A DNA stretch of 50,005 bases. Origin: Paenibacillus typhae (GTDB lineage Bacteria > Bacillota > Bacilli > Paenibacillales > Paenibacillaceae). Location of the stretch: contig NZ_FNDX01000045.1 in the NCBI RefSeq assembly GCF_900099765.1, forward strand, positions 1-50,005, given 5' to 3'. Below the pieces are notes generated by a model. It saw nothing but the letters and a program-made list of their open reading frames with translations, did not search any database and was not told where the DNA came from. Each line of letters opens with the position of its first letter. Position 1 is the first letter of the stretch. Both the position numbers and the translations under genes were made by a program. Shown here in pieces: positions 23,717 through 32,590 of this stretch.

Positions 23717-25267
23717 ATGGCTGAAAATCAAACCCTTGATGAACTGCATACACCCGGTGCTGTATTCTTTATTTTTGGGGCAACCGGAGATCTGGCCCGG
23801 CGGAAGCTGTTCCCTGCGATATACAGCTTGTACCGCGAAGGCAAGCTGACTCATGATTTTGCGGTAATTGGCGTGGCTCGGCGTCCCCGTACCCAGGAGG
23901 AATTCCGGGAGGATGTGAAGGAATCCATCCGTGAATTCTGCCGTTATCAGGTAGCCGATGCTGCGGAATGGAATGATTTTGTACAGCATTTCGAATATAA
24001 ATCACTGGATATTAACAATGTCGACGGCTTCCGTGAGCTGAGTGCGCAGACAGAGCTGCTGGAGCAGAAGTTCCAGATCCCGGGCAACCGGATGTTCTAT
24101 CTGGCTCTGGCTCCCGAGCTGTTCGGCAGCGTCTCGTTCAACCTCAAGGCAGGCGGAATGCTGCAGGGTGCCGGCTGGAACCGTCTGGTTATCGAGAAAC
24201 CGTTCGGCTACAATCTGGAATCCGCAGAGCAGCTGAATGAGCAGATCCGCCAGGTCTTCAAGGAAGAAGAGATCTACCGGATTGACCACTATCTGGGCAA
24301 GGAAATGGTGCAGAACATTGAGGTTATCCGTTTTGCTAATGCATTCTTTGAACCGCTGTGGAACAACAAGCATATTGCCAACATTCAGATTACCCTTGGC
24401 GAAACGGTCGGGGTTGAAGAACGCGGCGGGTACTATGATCATGCCGGAGCACTGCGCGATATGGGGCAGAACCATATTTTGCAGCTGCTGACGATGATTG
24501 CGATGGAGCCGCCAAGCCGTCTGCTGGCTGAGGATATCCGAGACGAGAAGGTAAAGGTGCTCCGTTCGCTGCGTCCGTACTCTTCCTCGGAGGAAGTGCG
24601 CGAGAATGTGGTGCGCGGGCAGTACACTCAGGGCCTCTACAAAGGCAAGAGCCTGCCGGCTTACCGCCAGGAGGATAAGGTAGATCCTGAGTCCAATACG
24701 GAGACGTATTTTGCAGCGCGTGTTTTTGTAGACAACTTCCGCTGGGCGGGCGTTCCATTCTACATCCGTACAGGCAAACGTCTGCCCGTGAAGACAACGG
24801 AAGTGGTGGTGGAGTTCAAGGGTATGCCGACCAATGTATACCTGGGTCAAAAGCATAAGCTTGAGCCGAACCTGCTCGTTATCCGCGTCAATCCGATGGA
24901 AGGCATCTACGTGAAGATTAACGCCAAGAAGCCGGGCTCGGAGTCGGAAATTCAGCCGCTCGCCATGGACTTCTGCCAGAGCTGCATGGTCGGCATCAAC
25001 TCGCCGGAGGCTTACGAGCGTCTGCTGCATGATGCGGCACGCGGCGATTCGACCTATTTTACCCGTTGGGATGAAGTATCGTCGGCCTGGTCCTTCGTTG
25101 ACCGGATTGCACAGGCCTGGAAGGAAGAAAGCAATGATCTGGCATCCTACCCTGCAGGCTCATGGGGCCCGGTAGAAGCAGACCAGCTGCTGGCTCAGGA
25201 AGGCTTCCACTGGTGGCCGGTGAACGGACAGGATGAAGATAATGTGGTATGGCGTGTGAACAGCTAG
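23717..25267 (+). CDS. zwf: Glucose-6-phosphate 1-dehydrogenase
   Basis: This 516-residue enzyme oxidises glucose-6-phosphate to 6-phosphogluconolactone, the first step of the oxidative pentose phosphate pathway, making NADPH. The N-terminal Rossmann motif GATGDLARRKLFPAIYSLY (residues 21-39) binds the cofactor. The active-site stretch RIDHYLGKEMVQN contains His191, and EKPFGYNLESA lies just before it. The C-terminal substrate domain includes FYIRTGKRLPVK. The length is normal. The ATG follows GATGAGGAG. It stands alone between two terminators; no gnd or pgl gene is next to it. Confidence 0.97.
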   Translation: MAENQTLDELHTPGAVFFIFGATGDLARRKLFPAIYSLYREGKLTHDFAVIGVARRPRTQEEFREDVKESIREFCRYQVADAAEWNDFVQHFEYKSLDINNVDGFRELSAQTELLEQKFQIPGNRMFYLALAPELFGSVSFNLKAGGMLQGAGWNRLVIEKPFGYNLESAEQLNEQIRQVFKEEEIYRIDHYLGKEMVQNIEVIRFANAFFEPLWNNKHIANIQITLGETVGVEERGGYYDHAGALRDMGQNHILQLLTMIAMEPPSRLLAEDIRDEKVKVLRSLRPYSSSEEVRENVVRGQYTQGLYKGKSLPAYRQEDKVDPESNTETYFAARVFVDNFRWAGVPFYIRTGKRLPVKTTEVVVEFKGMPTNVYLGQKHKLEPNLLVIRVNPMEGIYVKINAKKPGSESEIQPLAMDFCQSCMVGINSPEAYERLLHDAARGDSTYFTRWDEVSSAWSFVDRIAQAWKEESNDLASYPAGSWGPVEADQLLAQEGFHWWPVNGQDEDNVVWRVNS

Positions 25268-25289
25268 TACCAGCTTTATTAATTACATA

Positions 25290-25325
25290 ACAGCGGTTCC
25301 CCGGTGACGGGGGAGCGCTGTTTTT
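25290..25325 (+). terminator. Terminator after zwf
   Basis: ACAGCG pairs with CGCTGT, and an inner CCCC pairs with GGGG, followed by five T. It starts 23 bases after the zwf stop. Confidence 0.85.
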
Positions 25326-25473
25326 GTATTTTGCGTGAAAGTTACAAAAAAAGGATTTCGATTCTGCGCATTTGCTATATAATCCCATTACATGTAGAGA
25401 GAAGCAACACGGGGAAAGTGCATCAGCCACCAGAAGGCCTACAACATCCTTGGCAGGAATGGGGCGTTCGATA

Positions 25474-26706
25474 ATGAATAGGACACGGCAAGCTCATAAG
25501 CAGTACAGCTTTTTTCTGGGGACCCTGCTATGCGGCTATAATCTGGCTGATAAGCTGTACGGGGCGGTATATATTGTGCTGATGAGTATGAGGGGAATTG
25601 ATCCGCTGCAGATCAGTATTGTATTCGCGGTGTCCTCGCTGTCCCTCGCGGTATTTGATTATCCCAGCGGCAATCTGTCTGACCTGTACGGGCGGAAAAA
25701 GCTGACGGCCACCGGTTTTATAATATGGGGGGCGGGATTGACTGTATTTGCTTTTGCCGGTAATCTGGCGGCGTTCATCGTTTCTGCGGTTGTAATGTCG
25801 CTGGGAGTTGCACTGATTTCCGGCTCGCCGCAGGCCTGGTATCTGGATAAGCTTGAGGATCTGGGCATGCCGGACTATAAAAATATCGCACTGCCGCGCC
25901 TGAACGGATATGTGTCTGCTTTTGCGGTTGTGGGGGCACTTTTGGCGTCATTCACCAGCAATATTCATCTCTACCTTCCGGTTGCTGTAGCGGGTGCGGC
26001 GGCAGCGGGAATTGGTGTTTACGCGTGGCTGAGGTTCAGCGACAATTACGGCGTTCGGACGCAGGACAGTGTGTTTAAAGAGGTCTATGTGACCACGGCT
26101 GAATTTGCCGGAAACAAGCTGATGCGCTTTATTCTGTTCAAAAGCATCCTCAGCCATGCCGCATTGCTTGCCTTCCTGCTGAGCTGGCAGGTGTATGGTG
26201 TGAATGAGCTCGGGCTGCCCGCGGGCTATTTAGGGGGATTGCTGGTTTTGTTCATGGCTGTGATCAGCCTGTCTTCGTTCTGCAGCTCTTTTCTGGCGAA
26301 ACGGAAGGTGCGGGCGGTGCGGATCATTTCCGGCGGTCTGCTGCTGTCGGCTGCGGGGCTGCTGCTTGCGGGGCTGTTTGCCCATCCGGCTGTGTTTTTC
26401 GCGGGGCTGGTTTTATATGAATTCGGGCTTGGTCTGGAGTCCTCCTTATTCAGTGCATGGGTCCAGGATTTCATTCCCCGTGGCAAAAGAGCAACGTTCA
26501 CCTCAGGGTTATCCGCCCTCAAATCGCTTGCCGGCTTCGCCATTACCCTGCTGCTTGGTCTGGCTGCCGAACGGCTGGGCTATACTGTTATCTGGATAAT
26601 GGGTGCGCTGAGCCTGATCTTGTCCGTGGCGGTTTTGCTCATTTTTAACAGAAAGATTGTCATGGCAGACACGGCCCGCGCAGAAGCGAAAACGGCAGCC
26701 GGTTAA
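25474..26706 (+). CDS. MFS transporter
   Basis: This 410-residue major facilitator superfamily protein has about twelve transmembrane segments. The diagnostic loop between helices 2 and 3 reads DYPSGNLSDLYGRKKLTATG (about residues 68-87), and a Gly-rich helix 5 region and ARG-type loops follow. The substrate is unknown; efflux of a drug or metabolite is one possibility. The start is uncertain: the ATG at 25474 (MNRTRQAH) has a weak GGGG upstream, and an ATG at 25459 or the longer frame from 25372 is possible. It is a single-gene unit between zwf and prfC. Confidence 0.83.
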   Translation: MNRTRQAHKQYSFFLGTLLCGYNLADKLYGAVYIVLMSMRGIDPLQISIVFAVSSLSLAVFDYPSGNLSDLYGRKKLTATGFIIWGAGLTVFAFAGNLAAFIVSAVVMSLGVALISGSPQAWYLDKLEDLGMPDYKNIALPRLNGYVSAFAVVGALLASFTSNIHLYLPVAVAGAAAAGIGVYAWLRFSDNYGVRTQDSVFKEVYVTTAEFAGNKLMRFILFKSILSHAALLAFLLSWQVYGVNELGLPAGYLGGLLVLFMAVISLSSFCSSFLAKRKVRAVRIISGGLLLSAAGLLLAGLFAHPAVFFAGLVLYEFGLGLESSLFSAWVQDFIPRGKRATFTSGLSALKSLAGFAITLLLGLAAERLGYTVIWIMGALSLILSVAVLLIFNRKIVMADTARAEAKTAAG

Positions 26707-26866
26707 GGGATGCGCGGGAAACGGCAAATTTGTACAACTTGTTTCACTTCCGCCGCTTTTTTGTAGATAAAGTCTGCCCAATTTTGATATACTTTAAAGG
26801 ATGCTTTCTGGAAACGGAAAAAGAATGGCGATCAAGCATGAATTTATATATGAAGGGATATGTGCA

Positions 26867-28453
26867 ATGGATAAGGCACCGGATCAGAAACTGCAACAGG
26901 AAGTGGACAAACGGAGAACGTTTGCGATCATTTCCCACCCGGATGCGGGTAAAACAACATTGACGGAAAAGCTGCTGCTGTTCGGCGGCGCGATCCGGCT
27001 GGCGGGAACGGTTAAAGCCCGCAAAGCAAGCAAGCATGCGACAAGTGACTGGATGGAAATAGAGAAGCAGCGCGGAATCTCGGTAACGTCTTCCGTCATG
27101 CAGTTTGACTACTCGGGCCACCGGGTGAACATTCTGGACACTCCGGGTCACCAGGATTTCAGTGAAGATACCTATCGTACCCTGACAGCGGCGGACAGTG
27201 CAGTCATGCTGATTGACGTGGCAAAAGGGGTCGAGGCACAGACGATCAAGCTGTTCCAGGTCTGCGCCAAGCGAGGTATTCCGATCTTTACCTTTATCAA
27301 CAAGCTTGACCGTGAAGGCCAGAGCCCGTTCGATCTGATGGAGGAGCTGGAGAACGTACTGGGCATCCGCTCCGTACCGATGAACTGGCCGATCGGCAGC
27401 GGCCGCGAGCTGTGCGGCGTGTACGACCGGATGAAGAATCAGGTGGAGCTGTTCCAGGGCGACGATCATTCGGTGATCAAGGTCCAGAAGGTGGAGGACT
27501 ACCACGATCCGATCATCCGTGAGATGGCCGGAGAATATCTGCATGACCAGCTGTGCCAGGACCTGGAGCTGCTGGATGTCGCGGGTGACGCCTTTGATTA
27601 TGAAAAAGTACTGCGCGGGGAGCTGACTCCGGTCTTCTTCGGCAGTGCGATCAATAACTTCGGGGTGCAGACGTTCCTTGACAATTTCCTGGAGCTGGCG
27701 CCGAAGCCGGAGCCGCGCCGCAGTACTGTTGGCTCAATTGAACCGACGAATGAGAAATTCACCGGCTATGTCTTCAAAATCCAGGCCAACATGAACCCGG
27801 CGCACCGTGACCGTATCGCGTTCCTGCGGATTGTATCCGGCAAGTTCGAGCGCGGCATGAGCGTGAAGCATGTCCGGGCGGGCAAAGACATCAAGCTGTC
27901 CCAGCCCCAGCAGTTCCTGGCCCAGGACCGTGATATTGTCGAAGAGGCGTATCCGGGCGACATTATCGGTCTGTTTGACCCGGGGATTTTCCGGATCGGC
28001 GATACGCTGAGCCAGGCGGGAGAGATGGAGTTCGATGAGTTGCCGACGTTCTCACCGGAGATTTTCTCCAAAGTGAGCATCAAAAATGCACTCAAATCGA
28101 AGCAATTTCAAAAAGGGATTGACCAGCTGACGGAAGAAGGGATGATCCAGGTATTCCGCACGGTCAATTTTGACGATATTATTCTTGGCGTAGTCGGACA
28201 GCTGCAGTTCGAAGTGTTCGAATACCGGATGAAGGGCGAATATGGCGTGGATGTGCAGCTGCAGCGGATGAGCTACCAGTTCGCACGCTGGATTGTTGAT
28301 GACAACAAGCCGGACCCGGGCAAATTCCGCATTAATTCTACGCTGGTAACCGATAAGAAGGGCAATTATGTCGTGTTATTCGAAAATGAATACGCGATGC
28401 GTACGGCGATGGAGAAGAATCCGACTGCCAAGTTCCTGGAGACGGCTCCCTAA
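26867..28453 (+). CDS. prfC: Peptide chain release factor 3
   Basis: This 528-residue GTPase removes RF1 or RF2 from the ribosome after termination. The G domain shows P-loop HPDAGKTT (about 22-29), switch region RGISVTSS, G3 DTPGHQDFSED and G4 NKLDRE. An EF-Tu-like domain II and the RF3-specific C-terminal domain follow, with QLQFEVFEYRMKGEYGVDV. The length is the same as in Escherichia coli RF3. The ATG at 26867 is eight bases after AAGGGA; longer starts at 26801 or 26828 lack better sites. An opposing terminator-type hairpin lies downstream. Confidence 0.96.
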   Translation: MDKAPDQKLQQEVDKRRTFAIISHPDAGKTTLTEKLLLFGGAIRLAGTVKARKASKHATSDWMEIEKQRGISVTSSVMQFDYSGHRVNILDTPGHQDFSEDTYRTLTAADSAVMLIDVAKGVEAQTIKLFQVCAKRGIPIFTFINKLDREGQSPFDLMEELENVLGIRSVPMNWPIGSGRELCGVYDRMKNQVELFQGDDHSVIKVQKVEDYHDPIIREMAGEYLHDQLCQDLELLDVAGDAFDYEKVLRGELTPVFFGSAINNFGVQTFLDNFLELAPKPEPRRSTVGSIEPTNEKFTGYVFKIQANMNPAHRDRIAFLRIVSGKFERGMSVKHVRAGKDIKLSQPQQFLAQDRDIVEEAYPGDIIGLFDPGIFRIGDTLSQAGEMEFDELPTFSPEIFSKVSIKNALKSKQFQKGIDQLTEEGMIQVFRTVNFDDIILGVVGQLQFEVFEYRMKGEYGVDVQLQRMSYQFARWIVDDNKPDPGKFRINSTLVTDKKGNYVVLFENEYAMRTAMEKNPTAKFLETAP

Positions 28454-28510
28454 AGCACAGCGGGAATGGCCGGATGAGCCTGACCGGACTGTACGGATAG
28501 CTTATTAAAT

Positions 28511-28562
28511 AAAAACCTCCGCCTCTAACTGTGCGATGCACGGCCGGGATGCGGAGGTTTTT
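28511..28562. terminator. Bidirectional terminator between prfC and sspI
   Basis: AAAAACCTCCGC (28511-28522) pairs perfectly with GCGGAGGTTTTT (28551-28562). Because A and T runs flank the stem on both sides, it can end transcripts from prfC and from the convergent sspI. Confidence 0.88.
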
Positions 28563-28568
28563 GGCTGT

Positions 28569-28814
28569 CTAGCTCTGCTCGGTGGTAACCGATCCGGGGG
28601 TGATCTCCTCCAGATGCCGGTGCAAAAGACCGATGACATGATCCTGCTTGGCCTTGCCGATGTCTTTCCAGACCATTTCAAATACAACACCAAGTCCGGG
28701 AAGCGCCGCTTCCGGCCCGTCTACAGAGCCTTCGATCATGTGGCGCAGGTCTTCCTCAGACTGGCCGTGCACTTTATGAAGAATCGCCTGGCGTAAATCA
28801 ATGGTTACCGGCAT
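28569..28814 (-). CDS. sspI: Small acid-soluble spore protein SspI
   Basis: This 81-residue protein matches the SspI family of minor spore proteins: DLRQAILHKVHGQSEEDLRH near the start, then LPGLGVVFEMVWK, the family hallmark, and VIGLLHRHLEE. It is made in the forespore. It is slightly longer than I recall for the Bacillus form (about 70 residues), with a short Thr/Ser tail. A perfect AAAGGAGG precedes the ATG. I recall sspI next to ysgA in Bacillus; here a Ktr-type gene sits between them. Forespore sigma factor control is expected, but I did not see a clear promoter. Confidence 0.9.
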   Translation of the reverse strand: MPVTIDLRQAILHKVHGQSEEDLRHMIEGSVDGPEAALPGLGVVFEMVWKDIGKAKQDHVIGLLHRHLEEITPGSVTTEQS

Positions 28815-28924
28815 GGTGCACCTCCTTTTTCATTGTTTGGGGGAAAAGTGGAACAGGCATCCGGAACAGAATCTGCCTCCTCCAAAATGCCCTGTACTAA
28901 TGTGCCCTGCGGCGGCAGTGAAAA

Positions 28925-28953
28925 TTCAAGTTTGGCCGCCCATATGCTATACT
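28925..28953 (+). promoter_or_regulatory. Promoter of the ktr-type gene
   Basis: TTCAAG (28925-28930), a 17-base spacer and TATACT (28948-28953), preceded by TG at the extended -10 position, fit the vegetative sigma factor. The start codon lies 36 bases downstream. Confidence 0.6.
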
Positions 28954-28989
28954 GTGTGAGATGAAAAATGCTGCAGGAGGTACACGGAC

Positions 28990-29649
28990 ATGGCCAAAAA
29001 ACAATACGCGATTATCGGGATGGGGCGCTTCGGCTCAAGTGTAGCCAAGGCGCTAAGCGGCATGGGGTACGATGTGCTTGCAATCGATACCGACGAACAG
29101 CGGACCCAGGAGATATCCGGTATTGTAACCCATGCCGTATCCGCAGATTCCACAGATGAGGAAGCGCTGCGTGCGCTGGGTATCCGCAACTTCGACGTTG
29201 TAGTTGTAGCGATCGGCGAAGATATTCAGGCCAGCATCCTGACCACGCTGATCCTGAAGGATCTGGGTGTGCCGGCCATTCTGGTCAAAGCCAGAAATGA
29301 GCTGCACGGCAAGGTGCTTAGCAAGATTGGCGCAGACAAAATCATCTATCCGGAACGGGACATGGGCCTAAGGGTTGCGCATCATCTGGCCTCGCCGAAC
29401 ATTCTTGACTATATCGAGCTGTCCCCGGATTACAGTATCCTGGATATGAAGGTGCCGAAGCAGATGCTCGGCAAAAACCTGCTGGAGCTGGACATCCGCG
29501 CCAAATACGGCTGCAATGTCATGGCGATCCGCCGGGGCGATGAAATGAACATCACTCCCAGAGCCGAGGACCGGCTCGCAGACGGCGATGTGCTGGTTAT
29601 CGTCGGGCATAAGGATAACCTGACCAGGCTGGAGATGGCGTATCATTAA
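28990..29649 (+). CDS. Potassium-channel regulatory subunit, KtrA/KtrC-type (TrkA-N and TrkA-C)
   Basis: This 219-residue cytosolic protein controls a Ktr-type potassium channel by binding nucleotides. The N-terminal RCK domain has the Rossmann motif IIGMGRFGSSVAKAL (residues 8-22), with acidic residue IDTDE closing strand 2. The C-terminal TrkA-C domain (about 135-219) ends LADGDVLVIVGHKDNLTRLE. The length fits KtrA or KtrC; which one cannot be said, because no membrane subunit gene is adjacent. GCAGGAGG precedes the ATG. The ysgA gene follows after 24 bases, so co-transcription is likely. Confidence 0.92.
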   Translation: MAKKQYAIIGMGRFGSSVAKALSGMGYDVLAIDTDEQRTQEISGIVTHAVSADSTDEEALRALGIRNFDVVVVAIGEDIQASILTTLILKDLGVPAILVKARNELHGKVLSKIGADKIIYPERDMGLRVAHHLASPNILDYIELSPDYSILDMKVPKQMLGKNLLELDIRAKYGCNVMAIRRGDEMNITPRAEDRLADGDVLVIVGHKDNLTRLEMAYH

Positions 29650-29673
29650 CGAAGTACGAAAGGACATGACCTC

Positions 29674-30468
29674 ATGGAAATATTATCTCCGCAAAATACG
29701 CGGGTTAAGGAATGGGCCGGACTGCAGGAGAAGAAGCACCGCGACAAGACCGGTAAATATATTGTAGAGGGCATCCATCTGGTGCAGGAGGCGCTGCTGG
29801 CGGAAGCCGAGGTAGAGATTCTCGCCTACGATTTGGACAAGGGAATGCCGTCGGAGCTGCGGGAGCATCTGCAGGCCGTACAGGGCATGGAGGTCATCGG
29901 CGTTTCGGCGGCCGTCATTGCCAAGTGCAGCAGCACGAACACCCCGCAGCCTGTGTTTGCGGTTGTCCGCAAAGAGCAGCAGGGAGTGGAGACGATCCTG
30001 GCGAAGCCGGACAGTCTGGTTGTTGTGCTGGACGGCGTCCAGGACCCGGGCAACGTGGGCACGATCATCCGCAGCGCGGACGCCGCCGGCGCGGACGGGG
30101 TTATCCTCGGCCAGGGCTGCGCCGACCTGTATAACCCCAAGACCATCCGCTCCACGATGGGCTCGATGTTCCATCTCCCGGTAGTGGAGGGAGATCTGGG
30201 CGCTGTTCTGCCGCAGGCGCGTGAGCGCGGAGCCCTTCTGGTCAGCACCTCGCTGACCGGCGAAGACTCCTGCTACACGCACGACTTCCGCGGCAGCCAG
30301 TGGCTGCTGATCGGCAGCGAAGGCAAGGGGATCTCACCGCAGACGGCAGCGCTCGTAGACAAGAGCATCATCATTCCGATGGCCGGCCGGGCCGAGTCAC
30401 TGAATGCGGCGATGGCAGCGACGATTTTGTTGTTTGAGGGGATGCGGCAGCGGGGTTTTAACAAATAA
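29674..30468 (+). CDS. ysgA: TrmH/SpoU-family RNA 2'-O-methyltransferase YsgA
   Basis: This 264-residue enzyme has a trefoil-knot SPOUT fold and transfers a methyl group from S-adenosylmethionine to a ribose 2'-OH in tRNA or rRNA. An N-terminal substrate-binding domain starts SPQNTRVKEWAGLQEKKHRDK. Motif 1 is VVLDGVQDPGNVGTIIRSAD, motif 2 LLIGSEGKGIS and motif 3 IPMAGRAESLNAAMAATI. The exact RNA target is unknown. In Bacillus, ysgA lies between sspI and pheST; here sspI is near but pheST does not follow, so the context changes at this point. Confidence 0.92.
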   Translation: MEILSPQNTRVKEWAGLQEKKHRDKTGKYIVEGIHLVQEALLAEAEVEILAYDLDKGMPSELREHLQAVQGMEVIGVSAAVIAKCSSTNTPQPVFAVVRKEQQGVETILAKPDSLVVVLDGVQDPGNVGTIIRSADAAGADGVILGQGCADLYNPKTIRSTMGSMFHLPVVEGDLGAVLPQARERGALLVSTSLTGEDSCYTHDFRGSQWLLIGSEGKGISPQTAALVDKSIIIPMAGRAESLNAAMAATILLFEGMRQRGFNK

Positions 30469-30554
30469 ATAATGCCCGTGTTGTGAGTTGTAATTCATCT
30501 TGTCACCGTTTGGAATGTAGATTACGGGAGCGATGATCCGGCTAATCCGGGTCG

Positions 30555-31334
30555 TTATGCAAAAGAAGATAATAATTGGTTGAATCTATCGCGCTCCTCC
30601 AAAAAAGCGCAATGACCGCTGTAATGGAACGGAACCAGCTGCGAATTTTTGATCAGCTTATTTGTTTCCTCAGCTTTGGTATACGGAACGACCTTATCAT
30701 GAATTCCGTGAATAATTAATGTGGGTACATTGATCTGACCGAGATCGTTGTAGACATTTTCATCTCTAAGCGTGGCCATAATGGCGGAAGTTGCCCAATT
30801 CGCGGCTTGTAATCCCATTGAAACGAACCAATCAGATTTCGGTACGGAAATATACTGAAAGAAAAAATTTCCCGTTTGGTCCTGCAGCATTTGCGGCCGG
30901 TCATGATTTGTATCTTCGATAATTTTATTTGTAAATTCTTTCGGAACGCTAGATGGAGAGGCAGCGTCGATCAGGACGAGTTTAGATACCCCATACTCTT
31001 TGTGACGGGCCATATAACGAATCGATATCGCGCCTCCGGTAGAGTGTCCTGCAAGTGTTATGTTTCTTAACTGTAACGCCTCGATGACCATGCGGACATC
31101 ATCCGCTAATCTGTCGAAATTGTACCCGGCAAATGGTTTATCCGAATTCCCGTATCCTCTCCAGTCCATTCCGATACAACGATATCCGAGCTTAGGAAGG
31201 AAATTGAATTGATATTCGAACTGGTTATGGTTTAGCGGCCATCCATGAATAAAAAGTATCGTTTTATTTCCCGTCGGATTGATGTCCTCTATAAATACTC
31301 TTACGCCCGGTTCCACAGTAACAAAGTATCCCAA
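30555..31334 (-). CDS. Alpha/beta hydrolase
   Basis: This 259-residue hydrolase of the haloperoxidase/epoxide-hydrolase-like group has an oxyanion-hole motif FIHGWPLNHNQFE, nucleophile Ser98 in LAGHSTGGA, a probable acid Asp in IHGIHDKVVPY and His in YSGHCAFLEERD. There is no signal peptide, so it is cytoplasmic; the substrate is unknown. The TTG start at 31334 follows GAGGCG; an alternative start further in is less likely because the N-terminal beta strands would be lost. It is a single gene, more A+T-rich than the preceding ysgA, at the start of the accessory region. Confidence 0.87.
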   Translation of the reverse strand: MGYFVTVEPGVRVFIEDINPTGNKTILFIHGWPLNHNQFEYQFNFLPKLGYRCIGMDWRGYGNSDKPFAGYNFDRLADDVRMVIEALQLRNITLAGHSTGGAISIRYMARHKEYGVSKLVLIDAASPSSVPKEFTNKIIEDTNHDRPQMLQDQTGNFFFQYISVPKSDWFVSMGLQAANWATSAIMATLRDENVYNDLGQINVPTLIIHGIHDKVVPYTKAEETNKLIKNSQLVPFHYSGHCAFLEERDRFNQLLSSFA

Positions 31335-31447
31335 GTGAATCGCCTCATTTTTTAAAAAATGTACTTTCCCTTTAAGATATTCGCCCTAGGCAAGGTGAAT
31401 GCGTAATTTCGGCGTCAAATTGAGTTTAGAGAGGGCAACATTTCCCA

Positions 31448-31461
31448 TGAAAAGGGTTGCA
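31448..31461 (+). promoter_or_regulatory. Candidate cre site upstream of the beta-glucoside operon
   Basis: TGAAAAGGGTTGCA resembles the CcpA-binding cre consensus TGWAANCGNTNWCA with two mismatches. It lies just before the -35, where CcpA would repress. Catabolite repression is usual for such operons, but the match is imperfect. Confidence 0.35.
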
Positions 31462-31469
31462 AGAAAGTC

Positions 31470-31498
31470 TTGTTGAACCAAAAAATCCATGATATAAT
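31470..31498 (+). promoter_or_regulatory. Promoter of licT-bglF-bglA
   Basis: TTGTTG (31470-31475), a 17-base spacer and a perfect TATAAT (31493-31498) form a vegetative promoter about 30 bases before the first RAT element. Confidence 0.82.
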
Positions 31499-31528
31499 CG
31501 GTTCATAATTAAATTAAATAGATATCGT

Positions 31529-31607
31529 GGATTGTTACTACGTATGTAGGCAATACCATTAACAGAGCCATATTTATATGGTGAAGTTTGTGGTCTTGCC
31601 TTTTTTT
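31529..31607 (+). promoter_or_regulatory. RAT antiterminator site and terminator before licT
   Basis: A 29-base RAT-type element (31529-31557), beginning GGATTGTTACTA and ending GGCAATACC, overlaps the left arm of a terminator: AGGCAATACCA (31548-31558) pairs with TGGTCTTGCCT (31591-31601), with one mismatch, followed by seven T. Binding of the LicT-type protein to the RAT hairpin would block the terminator. A small inner CCATA/TATGG stem sits in the loop. Confidence 0.88.
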
Positions 31608-31630
31608 ATTTTCTGATAAAGGTGGTTATT

Positions 31631-32461
31631 ATGAGAATTGCAAAGGTGTTGAATAATAATGCCATCATAACTGTGAATGACCAGAATAAAGAAGTGGTGG
31701 TAATAGGCAGGGGGATTGCGTTTAAGAAGAAAGCAGGAGATCTGATCGAAGAAGCTAAAATTGAGAAAATCTTCATGGATAATGAGAGTATATCGGAACA
31801 AATGAAGACGCTTCTGTCTGAAATCCCTCTTGAGCACATGGAAATATCGGAGAACATTATCACGATAGCTAAAATGAATCTGGGGAAGCGATTGCATGAA
31901 AGCATCTATGTTAGTCTGACAGACCATATTCATTCTGCGATCGAACGATTCAGGCAGGGACATCATATCAAGAATGTGTTGCTGTGGGAGGTCAAGAAAT
32001 TCTACAAGGATGAGTTCGCAATTGGAGAGAAAGCGCTGCTGCTCATCCATGAGAAGCTGGGAATTATGTTCCCGGAGGACGAGGCCGCTCATATTGCGCT
32101 TCATCTGGTGAATGCGCATATGAATGAAGAGATTCCAAATGTAGTCAAAATCACGAAGATTGTGCATGAAATTCTCAATATCGTGAAATATCACTTCAAA
32201 ATCGACTATGCAGAAGAGTCGCTAACCTATTACAGGTTCATCACCCATCTCAAATTCTTCGCCCGAAGAATATTAAATGGAACGCATATCGAGAATACCG
32301 ACAGTGAGTTATATGAGATGGTCAGACAGCAGTATAAGGACTCCTTCTTGTGTGGACAGAAGATTCAAGACTATATCCGAAAAACGTACAATTGCACGCT
32401 AACCAATGAAGAAGTCATGTATTTAACGATTCATATTGAAAGAGTCGTACATCTAAAATAA
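31631..32461 (+). CDS. licT: BglG/LicT-family transcription antiterminator
   Basis: This 276-residue RNA-binding regulator has an N-terminal CAT domain (about 1-55), MRIAKVLNNNAIITVNDQNK, that binds RAT hairpins. Two PTS-regulation domains follow, PRD1 (about 65-170) and PRD2 (about 175-276), whose conserved histidines are His99, His158, His206 and His268, each one position before those of Bacillus LicT. Phosphorylation through HPr activates the protein, while the EII permease inactivates it when no sugar is present. It controls both RAT/terminator sites in this operon, one before itself and one before the PTS gene. The ATG at 31631 follows AAAGGTGG; a GTG at 31622 is less likely. Confidence 0.95.
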   Translation: MRIAKVLNNNAIITVNDQNKEVVVIGRGIAFKKKAGDLIEEAKIEKIFMDNESISEQMKTLLSEIPLEHMEISENIITIAKMNLGKRLHESIYVSLTDHIHSAIERFRQGHHIKNVLLWEVKKFYKDEFAIGEKALLLIHEKLGIMFPEDEAAHIALHLVNAHMNEEIPNVVKITKIVHEILNIVKYHFKIDYAEESLTYYRFITHLKFFARRILNGTHIENTDSELYEMVRQQYKDSFLCGQKIQDYIRKTYNCTLTNEEVMYLTIHIERVVHLK

Positions 32462-32471
32462 CCCTTGTTTG

Positions 32472-32562
32472 GGGTTGCTACTGCGAGGCAGGCAAAACCT
32501 AAACTGGTAATGGACTACCCCAATGATGTCAGGGGGTATTCTTTCACCGGTTTAGGTTTTTC
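32472..32562 (+). promoter_or_regulatory. Second RAT antiterminator site and terminator, before bglF
   Basis: A RAT-type element (32472-32499), ending GGCAGGCAAAACC, overlaps a long terminator stem: AAAACCTAAACTGGT (32494-32508) pairs with ACCGGTTTAGGTTTT (32546-32560), with one G-T wobble. An inner TACCCC/GGGGTA stem lies between. It gives separate control of the PTS and glucosidase genes after licT. Confidence 0.9.
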
Positions 32563-32590
32563 TTATAAATGAAGAGGAGTGAGCAGTACC

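Noticed and set aside
24002..25030. 342-codon open frame antisense to zwf
   Set aside because: It is the complement of a complete glucose-6-phosphate dehydrogenase, with no ribosome site or recognisable domain.
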